64,000 nt of DNA from Rhodobacteraceae bacterium UBA7436 (GCA_002478745.1 DLQI01000041.1:56256-120255), one strand, 5' to 3'; counted from the stretch's first letter, positions 36,839 through 46,751 are shown. Made by a program: numbers and translations. Notes: generated from the sequence alone by a model not told the origin.

Positions 36839-37728
36839 TCAGATAGCCCTGTGGCGATTGTTTCGATGGTGGTGCGCAGCAGGTCGATATAGGTCGGCAC
36901 TGCGCCATCTGCCTCTGTCAGGCTGTCAACGTACAACATTCCACCGTATATCGCGTCTGTCTCACGCGCGACCTGTTGGGCGGGGGATTGGCTGACCGTG
37001 CTTTCGCAAAAGACCGCAGGGATATTGTTGGCGCGGACACTGTCGATCACCTTGCGCACCTGTTGTGGTGTACCTTGTTGATCGGCGTTGATCGGCCATA
37101 GGTAAAGTTCCTGCATTTGGAAGTCGCGGATCAGGTAGCTGAACGCGCCTTCACAGCTGACCAACCAGCGTTGACCTTCAGGCACCGCGAGGATGTCTAC
37201 CTCTAGCGGTTTGATAACCGCCGTGATCTCATTTTTATAGGTTTCGGCATTGGCGGTGTAGATCGCTGCGTTCTCAGGGTCATATTTCACAAAGGCATCG
37301 CGGATGTTGTCCACGTAGATCATTGCGCTGGTGGTGCTCATCCATGCATGTGGATTTGGTTTGCCGTTATAATCACCACCTGAGATGCTCATCGGGACGA
37401 CGCCATCGGTCAATGTCACGCTTGGCACATCTTTGAGGTTTGAGAAGAATTGCTCGAACCACAGCTCAAGGTTCAGACCGTTCCATAGGATCAGGTCCGC
37501 ATCTTGGGCGCGGATGATGTCACGGGGCGTAGGCTGATAGCCGTGGATTTCGGCTCCCGCCTTGGTCACGCTTTCCACGATGGCGGCGCCCCCTGCCACG
37601 TTACGGGCCATATCAGCGATCACGGTAAAGGTTGTAACCGCCTTAAACTTTTCCTCGGATGCTAGAATTGGAGAAGCACACACGGCGCTTATTGCGAGAG
37701 AGCAAAATCCTAAAACAATTCGTTGCAT
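36835..37728 (-). CDS. sitA: Metal ABC transporter substrate-binding protein (SitA/MntA-like)
   Basis: 297 residues with a signal peptide (about 1-23, ending near ASPILAS). Cluster A-I metal ligands can be placed: His in [11 protein letters not shown], His in [11 protein letters not shown], Glu in FCESTVS and Asp in the [13 protein letters not shown] segment. A His/His/Glu/Asp set fits Mn or Fe rather than Zn, which prefers three His and lacks the Glu; there is also no His-rich loop. First gene of sitABCD, with palindromes upstream suggesting Mur/Fur-family control. Confidence 0.91.
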   Translation of the reverse strand: MQRIVLGFCSLAISAVCASPILASEEKFKAVTTFTVIADMARNVAGGAAIVESVTKAGAEIHGYQPTPRDIIRAQDADLILWNGLNLELWFEQFFSNLKDVPSVTLTDGVVPMSISGGDYNGKPNPHAWMSTTSAMIYVDNIRDAFVKYDPENAAIYTANAETYKNEITAVIKPLEVDILAVPEGQRWLVSCEGAFSYLIRDFQMQELYLWPINADQQGTPQQVRKVIDSVRANNIPAVFCESTVSQSPAQQVARETDAIYGGMLYVDSLTEADGAVPTYIDLLRTTIETIATGLSE

Positions 37729-37773
37729 ATTAACTGCTCCTTCAAAGGGTAGGCAAAAACATGTGGCTCTACA

Positions 37774-37818
37774 TGCGAATTACTCGCAACAGATACTTTA
37801 GTTGAGAATGAATCGCAA
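37774..37818. promoter_or_regulatory. Two palindromes upstream of sitA (candidate Mur/Fur-family operators)
   Basis: TGCGAATTACTCGCA (37774-37788) is a near-perfect inverted repeat. At 37801-37819 a second one has GTTGAGAA and ATCGCAAC arms around TGA. The two share the TCGCAA half-site. They lie 46-91 bp upstream of sitA, between sitA and the divergent lysR. Rhodobacterales sit operons are known to be manganese-regulated by Mur, a Fur-family repressor, so I infer operator function. No binding-site matrix was applied. Confidence 0.55.
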
Positions 37819-37912
37819 CTGGAGTTAACAACATGCCTTCAAACCACGCCTTCCAATAAGTAAACTTATTCATTAAGAGGTATACGATTAATTAAACTGA
37901 TGGATGTGGTGT

Positions 37913-38815
37913 GTGAAAATTAACCTCAAACAGCTTGAAGCGTTTGTCTGGGTTGCAGACCTTGGCAGCTTTCGCAAAGCTGCGGATCGCTTGAATACAA
38001 CACAACCAAACGTTTCATCCCGTATTGCTCTGCTTGAAGGGGCAATGAAACGCAAGCTGATGGAACGCGATGCAGGGTCTGTGCGGCTTACATCTAAGGG
38101 TATCCAGATGCTTGACTACGCCAGAAAAGTTTTACAGGCAGCGGATGCTTTTTCTGATGCGGCTGCAGAACCCAGCCTGATCGATGGCACCTTGCGCCTT
38201 GGCGTGACTGAGATGATCGTGCACACTTGGCTAAGTGATTTCCTCAAGGCGCTCAGCACGACCTTTCCGCAATTGCATGTGGAACTGACAGTAGATCTGT
38301 CCGTCAATCTGGAACGCGAATTGGGGGCGCGCACCCTTGATCTGGCTCTACAGAACGGCCCGTTTCGCCAGCAGATGACGGGTGAAATCCCACTGGGTGA
38401 TTACCCTTTGGTCTGGGTTGCTTCGCGTGGTCTGGGACTGCGCGGCATTGCCAATCCAACGATTGAGCATATTGCGCAACACCCGATCCTGACCCACAGC
38501 CGCGACACCCGCCTTTATACGGAAACCGCTGCACACTTTGGGGCGCGCAAGGATTTGGATGTGCGCCTTGTCCCCTCAAGCAATCTTGCGGCCTGCCTCT
38601 ACATGACCTTGAACGGTATGGGCGTTGCCACCCTCCCGGCGGCAATGATCAGCAAAGAACTAAACGAAGGCGATTTGATCCAAATCCAATACCAATGGCA
38701 GCCAGATGACCTAGAATTCTTTGCACGCTTTGATGCCGATCGCGCGCCCAGCTTTGTCGCTCAGGCCGCTAAAATTGCTAAAAATATGGCAGAAATTCAC
38801 AATGCCGGAGGATAG
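37913..38815 (+). CDS. LysR-type transcriptional regulator
   Basis: 300 residues from a GTG at 37913; a start at 37904 would add three. I prefer 37913 because a GGATG lies six bases upstream and relatives begin with a KINLKQLEAF-like sequence. The HTH is at about 15-45 (FRKAADRLNTTQPNVSSRI), followed by the two-lobed effector domain. It is divergent from sitA and reads toward the hydantoinase operon, whose promoter contains a suitable inverted repeat, so it most likely controls that operon. Inducer unknown. Confidence 0.9.
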   Translation: MKINLKQLEAFVWVADLGSFRKAADRLNTTQPNVSSRIALLEGAMKRKLMERDAGSVRLTSKGIQMLDYARKVLQAADAFSDAAAEPSLIDGTLRLGVTEMIVHTWLSDFLKALSTTFPQLHVELTVDLSVNLERELGARTLDLALQNGPFRQQMTGEIPLGDYPLVWVASRGLGLRGIANPTIEHIAQHPILTHSRDTRLYTETAAHFGARKDLDVRLVPSSNLAACLYMTLNGMGVATLPAAMISKELNEGDLIQIQYQWQPDDLEFFARFDADRAPSFVAQAAKIAKNMAEIHNAGG

Positions 38816-38864
38816 ATTTTTCTTATCATCCCCATTCATTTTAACAATTTGATTTGATACATGG

Positions 38865-38893
38865 ACTCACCCTAATTTGAGTAAATAGACTCA
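38865..38893 (+). promoter_or_regulatory. ACTCA/TGAGT inverted repeat plus extra half-site in the hyu promoter
   Basis: ACTCA at 38865-38869, TGAGT at 38878-38882 (8-bp spacer) and a third ACTCA at 38889-38893 occupy the 101-bp gap between the regulator gene and the first hydantoinase gene. Multiple half-sites with an inverted pair near the promoter are typical for LysR regulators. The link to this LysR protein is by position only. Confidence 0.45.
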
Positions 38894-38916
38894 CATCCAC
38901 AGGGATCAAAGTACAC

Positions 38917-41004
38917 ATGGGCAACAGCGCAATTCGCATGGGCGTCGATATCGGCGGCACTTTCACCGACGTGGTGATCGAGGTCGAGAGCAAGCAGTTT
39001 TCGACCAAAGTTTTGACCACCTACATCGCCCCTGAAAACGCCATCATCGACGGCTTGCATCAGGTCTGTGCCAAGGCGGGTGTGGCCCCGTCTGACATCG
39101 GCCAGATCATCCACGGCACCACCCTTGCCACCAACGCTTTAATTGAACGGCGTGGCGCCAAGACGGCCCTGATCACCACCGAGGGTTTCCGCGACGTGAT
39201 CGAGATGCGCACCGAAAGCCGGTTTGAGCAGTATGATCTAAACCTCACCCTGCCAGAGCCATTGATCCCACGCCAAAGCCGTTTTACTATTTCTGAGCGT
39301 GTGGATGCCACTGGCGGCGTGTTGGTTGATCTGGACCGCGCCGAGATTGAAGCGGTTGCCGATCAGATCAATGCGGCAGGATATGAAAGTATCGCTGTTG
39401 GTTTGATCCACTCATATCTGAACCCAGATCACGAACGTATGGTGCGCGACATACTTGCTGAAAAACTACCGGATGTGATGGTATCGCTGTCTTCTGAGGT
39501 CTCCCCACAGATGCGCGAATACGAGCGGTTCAATACGGTTGTTGCCAATGCCTATATCAAGCCCTTGATGAAATCCTACCTTGGTCGCCTGAAAGGTCGC
39601 CTTGAAGATGAGGGCGCGGATTGCTCTGTCTTCTTGATGCACTCTGGCGGCGGGATCATTTCCATTGAAAGCGCGGCTGACTTCCCTGTGCGTCTGGTTG
39701 AATCCGGTCCTGCGGGTGGTGCTGTTTTTGCCGCCAACACCGCGGCGCGTTATGGCTTGGGCAAGGTGTTGTCCTTTGACATGGGTGGCACCACGGCCAA
39801 GATTTGCCTGATCAAGAACCAAACGCCCAAGACCTCGCGTGTCTTTGAAGTTGCCCGCACCTATCGCTTCAAAAAGGGATCTGGCATGCCGATTTCAATC
39901 CCTGTGATTGATATGGTTGAGATTGGCGCTGGTGGTGGGTCGCTGGCCCATATCGACTCCATGCGCCAAATTCGTGTGGGGCCGGAAAGTGCGGGTTCTG
40001 AACCGGGACCGGCCTGTTATGGCCGTGGCGGTGACAAACCTGCGGTGACGGATGCCGATTTGGTTTTGGGCAAACTCAACCCTGACAATTTTGCAGGCGG
40101 TTCGATCCAACTGCATGCTGACAGTTCTGCGGATGCTTTGGTCAATGTACTGGGTAAAACGCTAGATATGGATGCGCAAACCGCTGCATTTGGTCTGGCC
40201 GAGGTTGTGGACGAAAACATGGCCAACGCGGCCCGTGTTCATGCCGTGGAAAACGGCGAAGACTTATCTGAATACACCATGATTGCCTTCGGCGGTGCCG
40301 CCCCGCTGCATGCTGGTCGTTTGTGTGAAAAGCTGGGCATTGATCGTTTGCTGGTCCCAACGGGCGCTGGTGTGGGATCAGCGATTGGGTTCCTTCGTGC
40401 GCCTTTCAGCTTTGAGGCCAATCGTTCTGTTTATATGAAACTGTCAGACTTTAAGCCCGACGTTATCAAATCCTTGCTCACGGAACTACAGGACGAGGCC
40501 ACAGGATTTGTACGCTCATGCGATGCAAGTTCAGACATTATTTCTGAGTTCAAAGTCTACATGCGCTACACGGGTCAAGGTTGGGAAATCCCGATTTCAT
40601 TGAGCGCTGAACAGGCCATGTCACCAAATGCCGATACCTTCCTTAAGCTGTTTGAGGCCGATTACTCTGCCCTCTTTGGCCGAACTGTGGATGGTATGGA
40701 TGTTGAAATCACTGTTTGGTCGGTGAACGCGACAACCCCACCTGAACAGGTCGCGCAAATCGCGCTGGCGTCTGACAAGGGGGCCGCAACGGTTGCAGGG
40801 CAACGCGCCTTGTTTGATCCAGCTCTCGCTGCTGTGACCGATGCCCAAGTGGTGCTGCGCGACGACATGGAGACAGGCCAAACGGTTCAAGGCCCCGCCG
40901 TTGTTACAGAGGATGAAACCACCATCATCGTTCCATCGTCGCGCCAAGTCACGGCCCAGCCAGACGGCACAATCGACATGTCCACCAAAGGAGCGCAAGC
41001 ATGA
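38917..41004 (+). CDS. hyuA: Hydantoinase/oxoprolinase family protein, A-type subunit
   Basis: 695 residues. N-terminal Hydant_A_N with the ATPase-like MGVDIGGTFTDVVIE (about 8-22) and IIHGTTLATNALIERRGAKTALI, then the central domain with FDMGGTTAKICLI (about 288-300), GAGGGSLAHID and FGGAAPLHA. With the B subunit this family performs ATP-dependent opening of N-methylhydantoin, 5-oxoproline or related cyclic amides; some members are acetone or acetophenone carboxylases. It is first in a seven-gene unit and overlaps hyuB by 4 bp. Substrate unknown. Confidence 0.92.
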   Translation: MGNSAIRMGVDIGGTFTDVVIEVESKQFSTKVLTTYIAPENAIIDGLHQVCAKAGVAPSDIGQIIHGTTLATNALIERRGAKTALITTEGFRDVIEMRTESRFEQYDLNLTLPEPLIPRQSRFTISERVDATGGVLVDLDRAEIEAVADQINAAGYESIAVGLIHSYLNPDHERMVRDILAEKLPDVMVSLSSEVSPQMREYERFNTVVANAYIKPLMKSYLGRLKGRLEDEGADCSVFLMHSGGGIISIESAADFPVRLVESGPAGGAVFAANTAARYGLGKVLSFDMGGTTAKICLIKNQTPKTSRVFEVARTYRFKKGSGMPISIPVIDMVEIGAGGGSLAHIDSMRQIRVGPESAGSEPGPACYGRGGDKPAVTDADLVLGKLNPDNFAGGSIQLHADSSADALVNVLGKTLDMDAQTAAFGLAEVVDENMANAARVHAVENGEDLSEYTMIAFGGAAPLHAGRLCEKLGIDRLLVPTGAGVGSAIGFLRAPFSFEANRSVYMKLSDFKPDVIKSLLTELQDEATGFVRSCDASSDIISEFKVYMRYTGQGWEIPISLSAEQAMSPNADTFLKLFEADYSALFGRTVDGMDVEITVWSVNATTPPEQVAQIALASDKGAATVAGQRALFDPALAAVTDAQVVLRDDMETGQTVQGPAVVTEDETTIIVPSSRQVTAQPDGTIDMSTKGAQA

Positions 41005-42707
41005 CCACCCCATCAAACGTTGCCTATCAGGTCATGTGGAACCGCATGATTTCGGTCGTAGAAGAACAAGCGCAAGCATTGGTTCGCACCGCGTTTTCTA
41101 CATCCGTGCGCGAAGCCGGTGATTTGTCCGCAGGCATCTATGACACTGCAGGTCAGATGTTGGCCCAAGCGGTGACGGGCACGCCCGGTCACGTGAACGC
41201 GATGGCCGATGCGGTCGGCCACTTTATCCGCCGTATTGGACGCGAAAACATCTTTGAAGGCGACGTCTATATCACCAACGATCCATGGGAAGGCACAGGC
41301 CACCTGCACGATATCACAGTTGTGACGCCCTCGTACCACAAGGGGGAGTTGGCGGGTTTCTTTGGGTGCACCGCCCATATCGTGGACATCGGTGGCCGTG
41401 GTTTCGGAGCAGATGCGGCCAGCGTTTATGAAGAGGGTCTTTATATCCCGATCATGAAGCTGGTGAACCGCGGCGAAGTAGACCAAACCCTAATCCGTAT
41501 CGTGCGCGGCAATGTGCGTGAGCCAGACCAATTGGTCGGTGACATTTATGCTTTGGCCACCTGTAACGAGATCGGCCACCGTCGCCTGATCGAGATGATG
41601 GAGGAATTCGGGCTGGATGATCTGAATGGCATCGGCGGATTTATCCTCGAGAATTCGCGCCGTGCCACGCTTGAATGCATCAATGCCCTTCCCCTCGGTG
41701 AAGCATCAGGTGAAATGACGGTTGATGGGTTCTCTGCACCGATTACGCTGAAGGTGAAGCTAAACATTGAACAGGATCGTATTCTATCCGACTTTGCAGG
41801 CACCTCTGGTGTGGACAAAAAGGGCATCAACTGCCCGTTGGTCTATGCCAAAGCCTATGCCTGTTACGCGTTGAAATGCGCCATTGCGCCGGAAATCCCG
41901 AACAACGCGGCTTCTTTAGCCCCGTTCGAGATCACAGCGCCCGAAAATTCGATCGTGAATGCGGTGCACCCTGCCCCCGTGGCCCTGCGCCATATCGTGG
42001 GTCACTTTGTGCCTGATGCAATTTACGCGGCTTTGGATCAATTGCTGCCCAACACGGTGCCTGCCGAGGGCGCTGGATGTTTGTGTAATTTTCAAGTGTC
42101 CCTGCGCCCCCGTACGGACGTGGTACACACAGTTGGCGCGCGCCGTGCTGAGGTGCTGACCTTCAACTCTGGTGGCGCAGGTGCCCGTCCACAGTTTGAC
42201 GGTTTGAACGCCACTGCCTTCCCATCGGGCGTGATGACCATGCCGATTGAGGCGACTGAACACACTGGCCCCGTTATCATCTGGCGCAAAGAGTTGCGCC
42301 CGGACAGTGGCGGCGCGGGCAAGTTCCGTGGTGGTTTGGGCCAATACATGGAAGTGGGCGCACAGGAAGGCCACGAGTTTGATTTCCAAGCCATGTTTGA
42401 TCGTGTGGATCACCCTGCCCGTGGCCGCCAAGGTGGCGAAAACGGTGCACCAACGACTATTATCCAAGACGACGGCGCAAAAATGTACGGCAAAGGCAAA
42501 CAATTTGTGGCGCATGGGCGCCGTGTTGTTTTGGCCTTTCCTGGCGGGGCCGGTTACGGTCCCGTCAGTGAACGCGATCCAGAACTGGTAAAACGCGATT
42601 TGGCCCGCGGATATATATCCGCTGAGACTGCCGCGCGCGATTATGGAATGACACAGCAAGACATTGAAGCGGTCCAAACCGCCGTCACAAAGGGAGAGAT
42701 GGTATAA
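41001..42707 (+). CDS. hyuB: Hydantoinase/oxoprolinase family protein, B-type subunit
   Basis: 568 residues, the usual length. Family features are FSTSVREAGDLSAGIYD, VYITNDPWEGTGHLHDITVV, the metal-site-like HIVDIGGRG, and C-terminal RKELRPDSGGAGKFRGGLGQ with a Gly-rich FPGGAGYGPVSERDPE end. It supplies the catalytic site that partners the ATPase subunit. Start overlaps hyuA (ATGA); the stop shares a base with the FAD oxidoreductase start. Confidence 0.92.
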   Translation: MTTPSNVAYQVMWNRMISVVEEQAQALVRTAFSTSVREAGDLSAGIYDTAGQMLAQAVTGTPGHVNAMADAVGHFIRRIGRENIFEGDVYITNDPWEGTGHLHDITVVTPSYHKGELAGFFGCTAHIVDIGGRGFGADAASVYEEGLYIPIMKLVNRGEVDQTLIRIVRGNVREPDQLVGDIYALATCNEIGHRRLIEMMEEFGLDDLNGIGGFILENSRRATLECINALPLGEASGEMTVDGFSAPITLKVKLNIEQDRILSDFAGTSGVDKKGINCPLVYAKAYACYALKCAIAPEIPNNAASLAPFEITAPENSIVNAVHPAPVALRHIVGHFVPDAIYAALDQLLPNTVPAEGAGCLCNFQVSLRPRTDVVHTVGARRAEVLTFNSGGAGARPQFDGLNATAFPSGVMTMPIEATEHTGPVIIWRKELRPDSGGAGKFRGGLGQYMEVGAQEGHEFDFQAMFDRVDHPARGRQGGENGAPTTIIQDDGAKMYGKGKQFVAHGRRVVLAFPGGAGYGPVSERDPELVKRDLARGYISAETAARDYGMTQQDIEAVQTAVTKGEMV

Positions 42708-43918
42708 TGAGCAAACTGCAAGCACCCAAAGCCAACAGCTATGACGTTGTAATCGTCGGCGGCGCGATGTTGGGGTCCTCGGTGGCATGGTTCACAGCAA
42801 CCAATCCAGACTTTGATGGAAGCATATTGGTCGTTGAAAAAGACCCAACATATGAGTTTACATCAACGGTTCACACCAACAGCTGTATGCGCCAGCAGTT
42901 CTCGAACGAGGTAAACATCCGCGTTTCCCAGTTCGCTGCGGATTTCGTGAAGAACTTTCGCGAATACATGGGCGGTGATGAACGCGTGCCCCACCCGATT
43001 TTGCAAAGCTATGGCTATATGTATTTGGCCGACAACGCAGAATTCGCCGCCACCTTAAAAGAGGGCCAGGGGATTCAGGCCAAATTGGGCGCTGGTACTA
43101 AGCACATGACAGCTAAGGAAATCAAAGCGGATTACCCGTTTTATAATCTGGACGACATCTTGGTCGGTAACCACAACCTGATCGACGAGGGTTATTTTGA
43201 CGGCAACACCTTGTTTGACTGGTGGAAACGCTCTGCCCGTGAACGCGGCGTTGAGTACCTTACGAATGAAGTTATCGCGATGACCAAATCAACGGATGGT
43301 TCCAAAGTGGAAAGCGTCACGTTGGCCTCTGGTGAGGTCGTGCCATGCGGCACGGTTGTGAACTGTTCTGGCCCACGCGCGGCGTTGACGGCGGCGATGG
43401 CGGGCATCGACATCCCTGTTGAGCCACGCAAACGCTACACCTTTATCTTTGACGCAGAAACGCCACTTGATCGTGATCTACCGCTGACGATTGATCCGTC
43501 AGGTGTACATATGCGTTCTGAAGGGACCTACTATTTAGCTGGATGCCCTCCAGATGATGACCCTGCAGTGGATTTTGACGACTTCGTGCAGGATCATTCG
43601 ATCTGGGAAGAAAAGGTATGGCCTGTGCTGGCCACCCGCATTCCAGCATTTGAGCGGATCAAATTGATCAACTCATGGGCTGGCCACTATGCCTATAACA
43701 CCTTTGACCAAAACGCGATTGTTGGCCCACACTCAAAAGTCACCAACTTTATTTTCGTCAATGGCTTCTCCGGTCACGGGTTCCAGCAGTCCCCTGCCAT
43801 GGGGCGCGGCGTGTCTGAATTGCTAACATATGGGGAATACCGCACACTGGATTTGTCAGCCTTCGGATATGAGCGTATTGAGAAAGGTGAAAAGTTCCCA
43901 GAGAAGGCCATCATCTAA
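42707..43918 (+). CDS. FAD-dependent oxidoreductase of the DAO family
   Basis: 403 residues. The N-terminal dinucleotide motif is DVVIVGGAMLGSSVAWF (about 14-30), followed by VVEKDPTYEFTSTVHTNSCMRQQF, and the late GFSGHGFQQSPAMGRGVSELL motif closes the FAD site. DAO-type enzymes oxidise secondary or D-amino acids (sarcosine, glycine, dimethylglycine, D-amino acids). In this operon it may oxidise the amino acid released by ring opening to an imine or keto acid. One-base overlaps with both neighbours. No signal peptide is seen. Confidence 0.88.
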   Translation: MSKLQAPKANSYDVVIVGGAMLGSSVAWFTATNPDFDGSILVVEKDPTYEFTSTVHTNSCMRQQFSNEVNIRVSQFAADFVKNFREYMGGDERVPHPILQSYGYMYLADNAEFAATLKEGQGIQAKLGAGTKHMTAKEIKADYPFYNLDDILVGNHNLIDEGYFDGNTLFDWWKRSARERGVEYLTNEVIAMTKSTDGSKVESVTLASGEVVPCGTVVNCSGPRAALTAAMAGIDIPVEPRKRYTFIFDAETPLDRDLPLTIDPSGVHMRSEGTYYLAGCPPDDDPAVDFDDFVQDHSIWEEKVWPVLATRIPAFERIKLINSWAGHYAYNTFDQNAIVGPHSKVTNFIFVNGFSGHGFQQSPAMGRGVSELLTYGEYRTLDLSAFGYERIEKGEKFPEKAII

Positions 43919-44691
43919 TGAACCTCCCGCAAAACCCATTCACCCGCGCCATTGCTGCTGGAAAAAAACAGATCGGCCTATGGGTCACACTGTCTAGCAA
44001 TTTTACAGCCGAAGTCGTTGCTCCTTCGGGTTATGACTGGGTCCTTATCGACATGGAGCATTCGCCCAACGACCTTAATTCAGTCATCGGACAGCTACAG
44101 GTCTTTGCTTCAACCGGAACCACCGCGATTGTACGCCCAGATTGGAACGACACGGTTCAAGTGAAACGCTTACTAGACTCCGGTGCGCCAGGCCTATTGT
44201 TCCCGATGATCCAAAATGTAGAAGAGGCACAAAAGGCAATCGCTGCAACACGTTATCCACCACATGGCGTGCGCGGCGTTTCTGGTTCAACTCGGGCGAA
44301 TAAATTCGGTCGCATCAAAGATTATTTTGCCAAAGTCGAGCAGGAAACAACCGTAATCCTGCAGCTTGAGACCCAATCAGCCGTCGCGATGGCTGAAGAA
44401 ATCGGGACCCAAGACGGTGTTTCAGGTGTGTTTTTTGGACCCGCGGATATTGCCGCGGACATGGGCCTATTGGGCAAACCGATGGACGACGCGGTTTGGG
44501 ACCTGATTATGCCAGCAGCGCGTGCTCTGATGGCCAAAGGGGTGCCCGTTGGAACGTTGGTTTTGGACACAGAATTTGCAGCCAAACTGCTGAACGAAGG
44601 CTTTACCTTTGTCGCATGCGGGTCTGACGCATCAATTCTTGCCAAAGGGTCGGATGCACTACTTGCTCAAGTCAAAGGTGGATTACAGTGA
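43918..44691 (+). CDS. HpcH/HpaI family class II aldolase
   Basis: 257 residues, a TIM barrel. Catalytic positions of HpaI can be placed: His48 in DMEHSP, Arg73 in VRPDW, Glu151 in LQLET and Asp177 in PADIAADMG (metal ligands Glu and Asp). Family members split 4-hydroxy-2-oxo acids to pyruvate and an aldehyde, or the reverse. This enzyme would supply the carbon-carbon cleavage step of the operon. Its stop overlaps the aminotransferase start by 4 bp. Confidence 0.92.
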   Translation: MNLPQNPFTRAIAAGKKQIGLWVTLSSNFTAEVVAPSGYDWVLIDMEHSPNDLNSVIGQLQVFASTGTTAIVRPDWNDTVQVKRLLDSGAPGLLFPMIQNVEEAQKAIAATRYPPHGVRGVSGSTRANKFGRIKDYFAKVEQETTVILQLETQSAVAMAEEIGTQDGVSGVFFGPADIAADMGLLGKPMDDAVWDLIMPAARALMAKGVPVGTLVLDTEFAAKLLNEGFTFVACGSDASILAKGSDALLAQVKGGLQ

Positions 44692-45908
44692 ACTACCTGG
44701 CAAAGCGGTTGGATGCAGTAAAACCCTCTGCGTCAGCAGCTGTTAGCCAAAATGCCAAAGCACTAAAAGCCGAAGGTCATGACGTGATCGATTTGGGATT
44801 GGGCGAGCCCGATTTTGATACGCCGGCCCACATCGTTGAGGCAGCTTATCAAGCTGCTAAACTCGGTGAAACGCGCTATCCACCAACGGATGGAACCGCC
44901 GCGCTTAAGCTGGCAATTATCGATAAATTCAAACGCGACAACACCTTAAACTTTTCCCCAAGCGAAGTCATTGTAGGAAACGGTGCCAAACAGATCATCT
45001 TTGATGCGTTCATGGCGACATTGGAAAACACGTCCGAAGTTCTGCTTTGTGCCCCATATTTCGGTCAGTACAAGGACATGGTCTTGATCCTAGGTGGACA
45101 ACCTATTGTTATCGATTGCCCACCAGACAATAATTTCCGCCTCACGCCAGCATTATTAGAAGCAGCTATTACGCCTAATACGCGTTGGCTTTTGTTGAAC
45201 CTGCCGTCTAATCCATCTGGGACGTCCTATGACGCACAGCAGCTTTCAGCGCTTGGCGATGTAGTCCGCCGCCATCCGCACGTGTTGGTTATGTCGGATG
45301 AAATTTACGAACACATCACTTTTGATAGCAAGAAACACGTTTCTTTCCTTTCGGCCAATCCAGATTTGAACGATCAGGTGTTGATCGTAAACGGCGTATC
45401 AAAAGCCTATGCGATGACCGGCTGGCGCATTGGATATGGCGCAGGCCCTGCCCCTTTGATTAAAGGTATGACCAAAGTGCAGTCGCAGATATCATCGGGT
45501 GCATGTTCGGTGGCCCAAGCAGCTGCAACGGCCGCACTGAATGGCCCCCAAAACAGCGTCGCCCTCTTCAAATCCGCATTTGAAGCACGGCGTAATCTGG
45601 TTGTCGAACGTATCAAAGGGATCGATGGCTTGACGCTGGCTCCACCAGATGGCGCATTCTACGCCTATATAAATTGTGAACATTTCATAGGTGCCACGAC
45701 TGCAGAAGGTATTGCACTAGAAGATGACACAGCATTTACCGCATACATCTTATCCGAAGCCAAAGTCGCCGCAGTGCCAGGCAGCGCCTATGACTTATCG
45801 CCTTTCTTTCGCATCTCCACAGCTTGCTCTGAAGATGTCCTGAACATCGCTCTGGACCGCATCGCCGCGGCCCTTTCCAAATTGACCGTCAAAGGAAATA
45901 CATCATGA
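44688..45908 (+). CDS. Class I/II aminotransferase (aspartate/aromatic-type, PLP)
   Basis: 406 residues. Type I fold signatures are GEPDFDTPAHI (about 39-49), NLPSNPSG, SDEIYEH and NGVSKAYAMTGWRIG with the PLP-binding Lys239; the tail FFRISTACSED has the carboxylate-binding Arg. It moves an amino group between an amino acid and a keto acid, probably 2-oxoglutarate. In the operon it could yield the keto acid that HpaI cleaves. The start codon is GTG at 44688, overlapping the aldolase stop. Confidence 0.92.
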   Translation: MNYLAKRLDAVKPSASAAVSQNAKALKAEGHDVIDLGLGEPDFDTPAHIVEAAYQAAKLGETRYPPTDGTAALKLAIIDKFKRDNTLNFSPSEVIVGNGAKQIIFDAFMATLENTSEVLLCAPYFGQYKDMVLILGGQPIVIDCPPDNNFRLTPALLEAAITPNTRWLLLNLPSNPSGTSYDAQQLSALGDVVRRHPHVLVMSDEIYEHITFDSKKHVSFLSANPDLNDQVLIVNGVSKAYAMTGWRIGYGAGPAPLIKGMTKVQSQISSGACSVAQAAATAALNGPQNSVALFKSAFEARRNLVVERIKGIDGLTLAPPDGAFYAYINCEHFIGATTAEGIALEDDTAFTAYILSEAKVAAVPGSAYDLSPFFRISTACSEDVLNIALDRIAAALSKLTVKGNTS

Positions 45909-46741
45909 AAAAAATCGTTCTAACTGGCGCTGCTGGTCGTCTTGGATCCCACTTGCGCGAACCGCTTAGCAAAATGGCAAATCAGTTGGTATCTACCGAC
46001 CTCGCCGACGAAATCGGCACACTTTACGCGGGCGAAAGCTATGTCAAAGCTGACTTGGCCAGCCTTGATCAAATGATCGACCTTCTTAAAGACGCAGACA
46101 TGGTTGTCCACTTTGGCGCGATTGGGGATGAGGCACCTTTTGATGCCATCCTTCAATCAAACATCGTCGGTGCCTACAACGTCTGGGAAGCCGCCTACAA
46201 AAATGGCGTACGCCGTGTAGTTTACGCGTCCTCGATTCACGCGGTCGGCATGCATCCGAAAAACGAATTTATCGGAACTGATGCGCCTCACCGTCCGGAC
46301 ACCTATTATGGTCTGGCCAAGTGTTTTGCAGAAGACTTGGCCAGCCTTTACTGGGACAAACGTGGTGTTGAATCGGTTTGTATGCGCATTCTCTCGGCTG
46401 CGAATGTCGGCAATCCACGCGCTGTAGGTTCATGGCTGTCCTACGATGATCTGATCCAACTTGTGACACGCGCAATCGACACTCCCGTTACCGGCTTTGC
46501 TGTCGTTTACGGCGTATCCAATAATGACCGCGTTCCCGTCGATAACGCCAAAGCCAGCTTCCTTGGGTACCGCCCGAAAGACAACGCGGAACAATTTGCT
46601 GCAGAAACCTTCGAAGCAAGTGATGTGTTGGATAGTCAAGACCCGGGCAACATGTGTCATGGTGGACCGTTCGCTTCTGTCGAACTGGGCAATTCTGGCG
46701 TTGCGACAATGAACATCGTTGACGACACTAAGAAAACGTAG
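45905..46741 (+). CDS. NAD(P)-dependent epimerase/dehydratase family, uronate dehydrogenase-like
   Basis: 278 residues, an extended SDR. The nucleotide motif is TGAAGRLGSHL (about 7-17), the substrate site has ASSIHAVGMHP, and Tyr135 with Lys139 (YYGLAKCFAED) forms YxxxK. This set is typical of uronate dehydrogenase, which oxidises uronates to aldarolactones with NAD+. Other acidic sugars or hydroxy acids are possible. It overlaps the aminotransferase by 4 bp. Confidence 0.87.
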   Translation: MKKIVLTGAAGRLGSHLREPLSKMANQLVSTDLADEIGTLYAGESYVKADLASLDQMIDLLKDADMVVHFGAIGDEAPFDAILQSNIVGAYNVWEAAYKNGVRRVVYASSIHAVGMHPKNEFIGTDAPHRPDTYYGLAKCFAEDLASLYWDKRGVESVCMRILSAANVGNPRAVGSWLSYDDLIQLVTRAIDTPVTGFAVVYGVSNNDRVPVDNAKASFLGYRPKDNAEQFAAETFEASDVLDSQDPGNMCHGGPFASVELGNSGVATMNIVDDTKKT

Positions 46742-46751
46742 GGAGATCAGA

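Noticed and set aside
38917..42707. HyuAB as acetone or acetophenone carboxylase
   Set aside because: Acetone carboxylase has a third small subunit, and neighbours would be thiolase or CoA-transferase genes; here they are amino-acid and aldol enzymes. Not excluded at the fold level.
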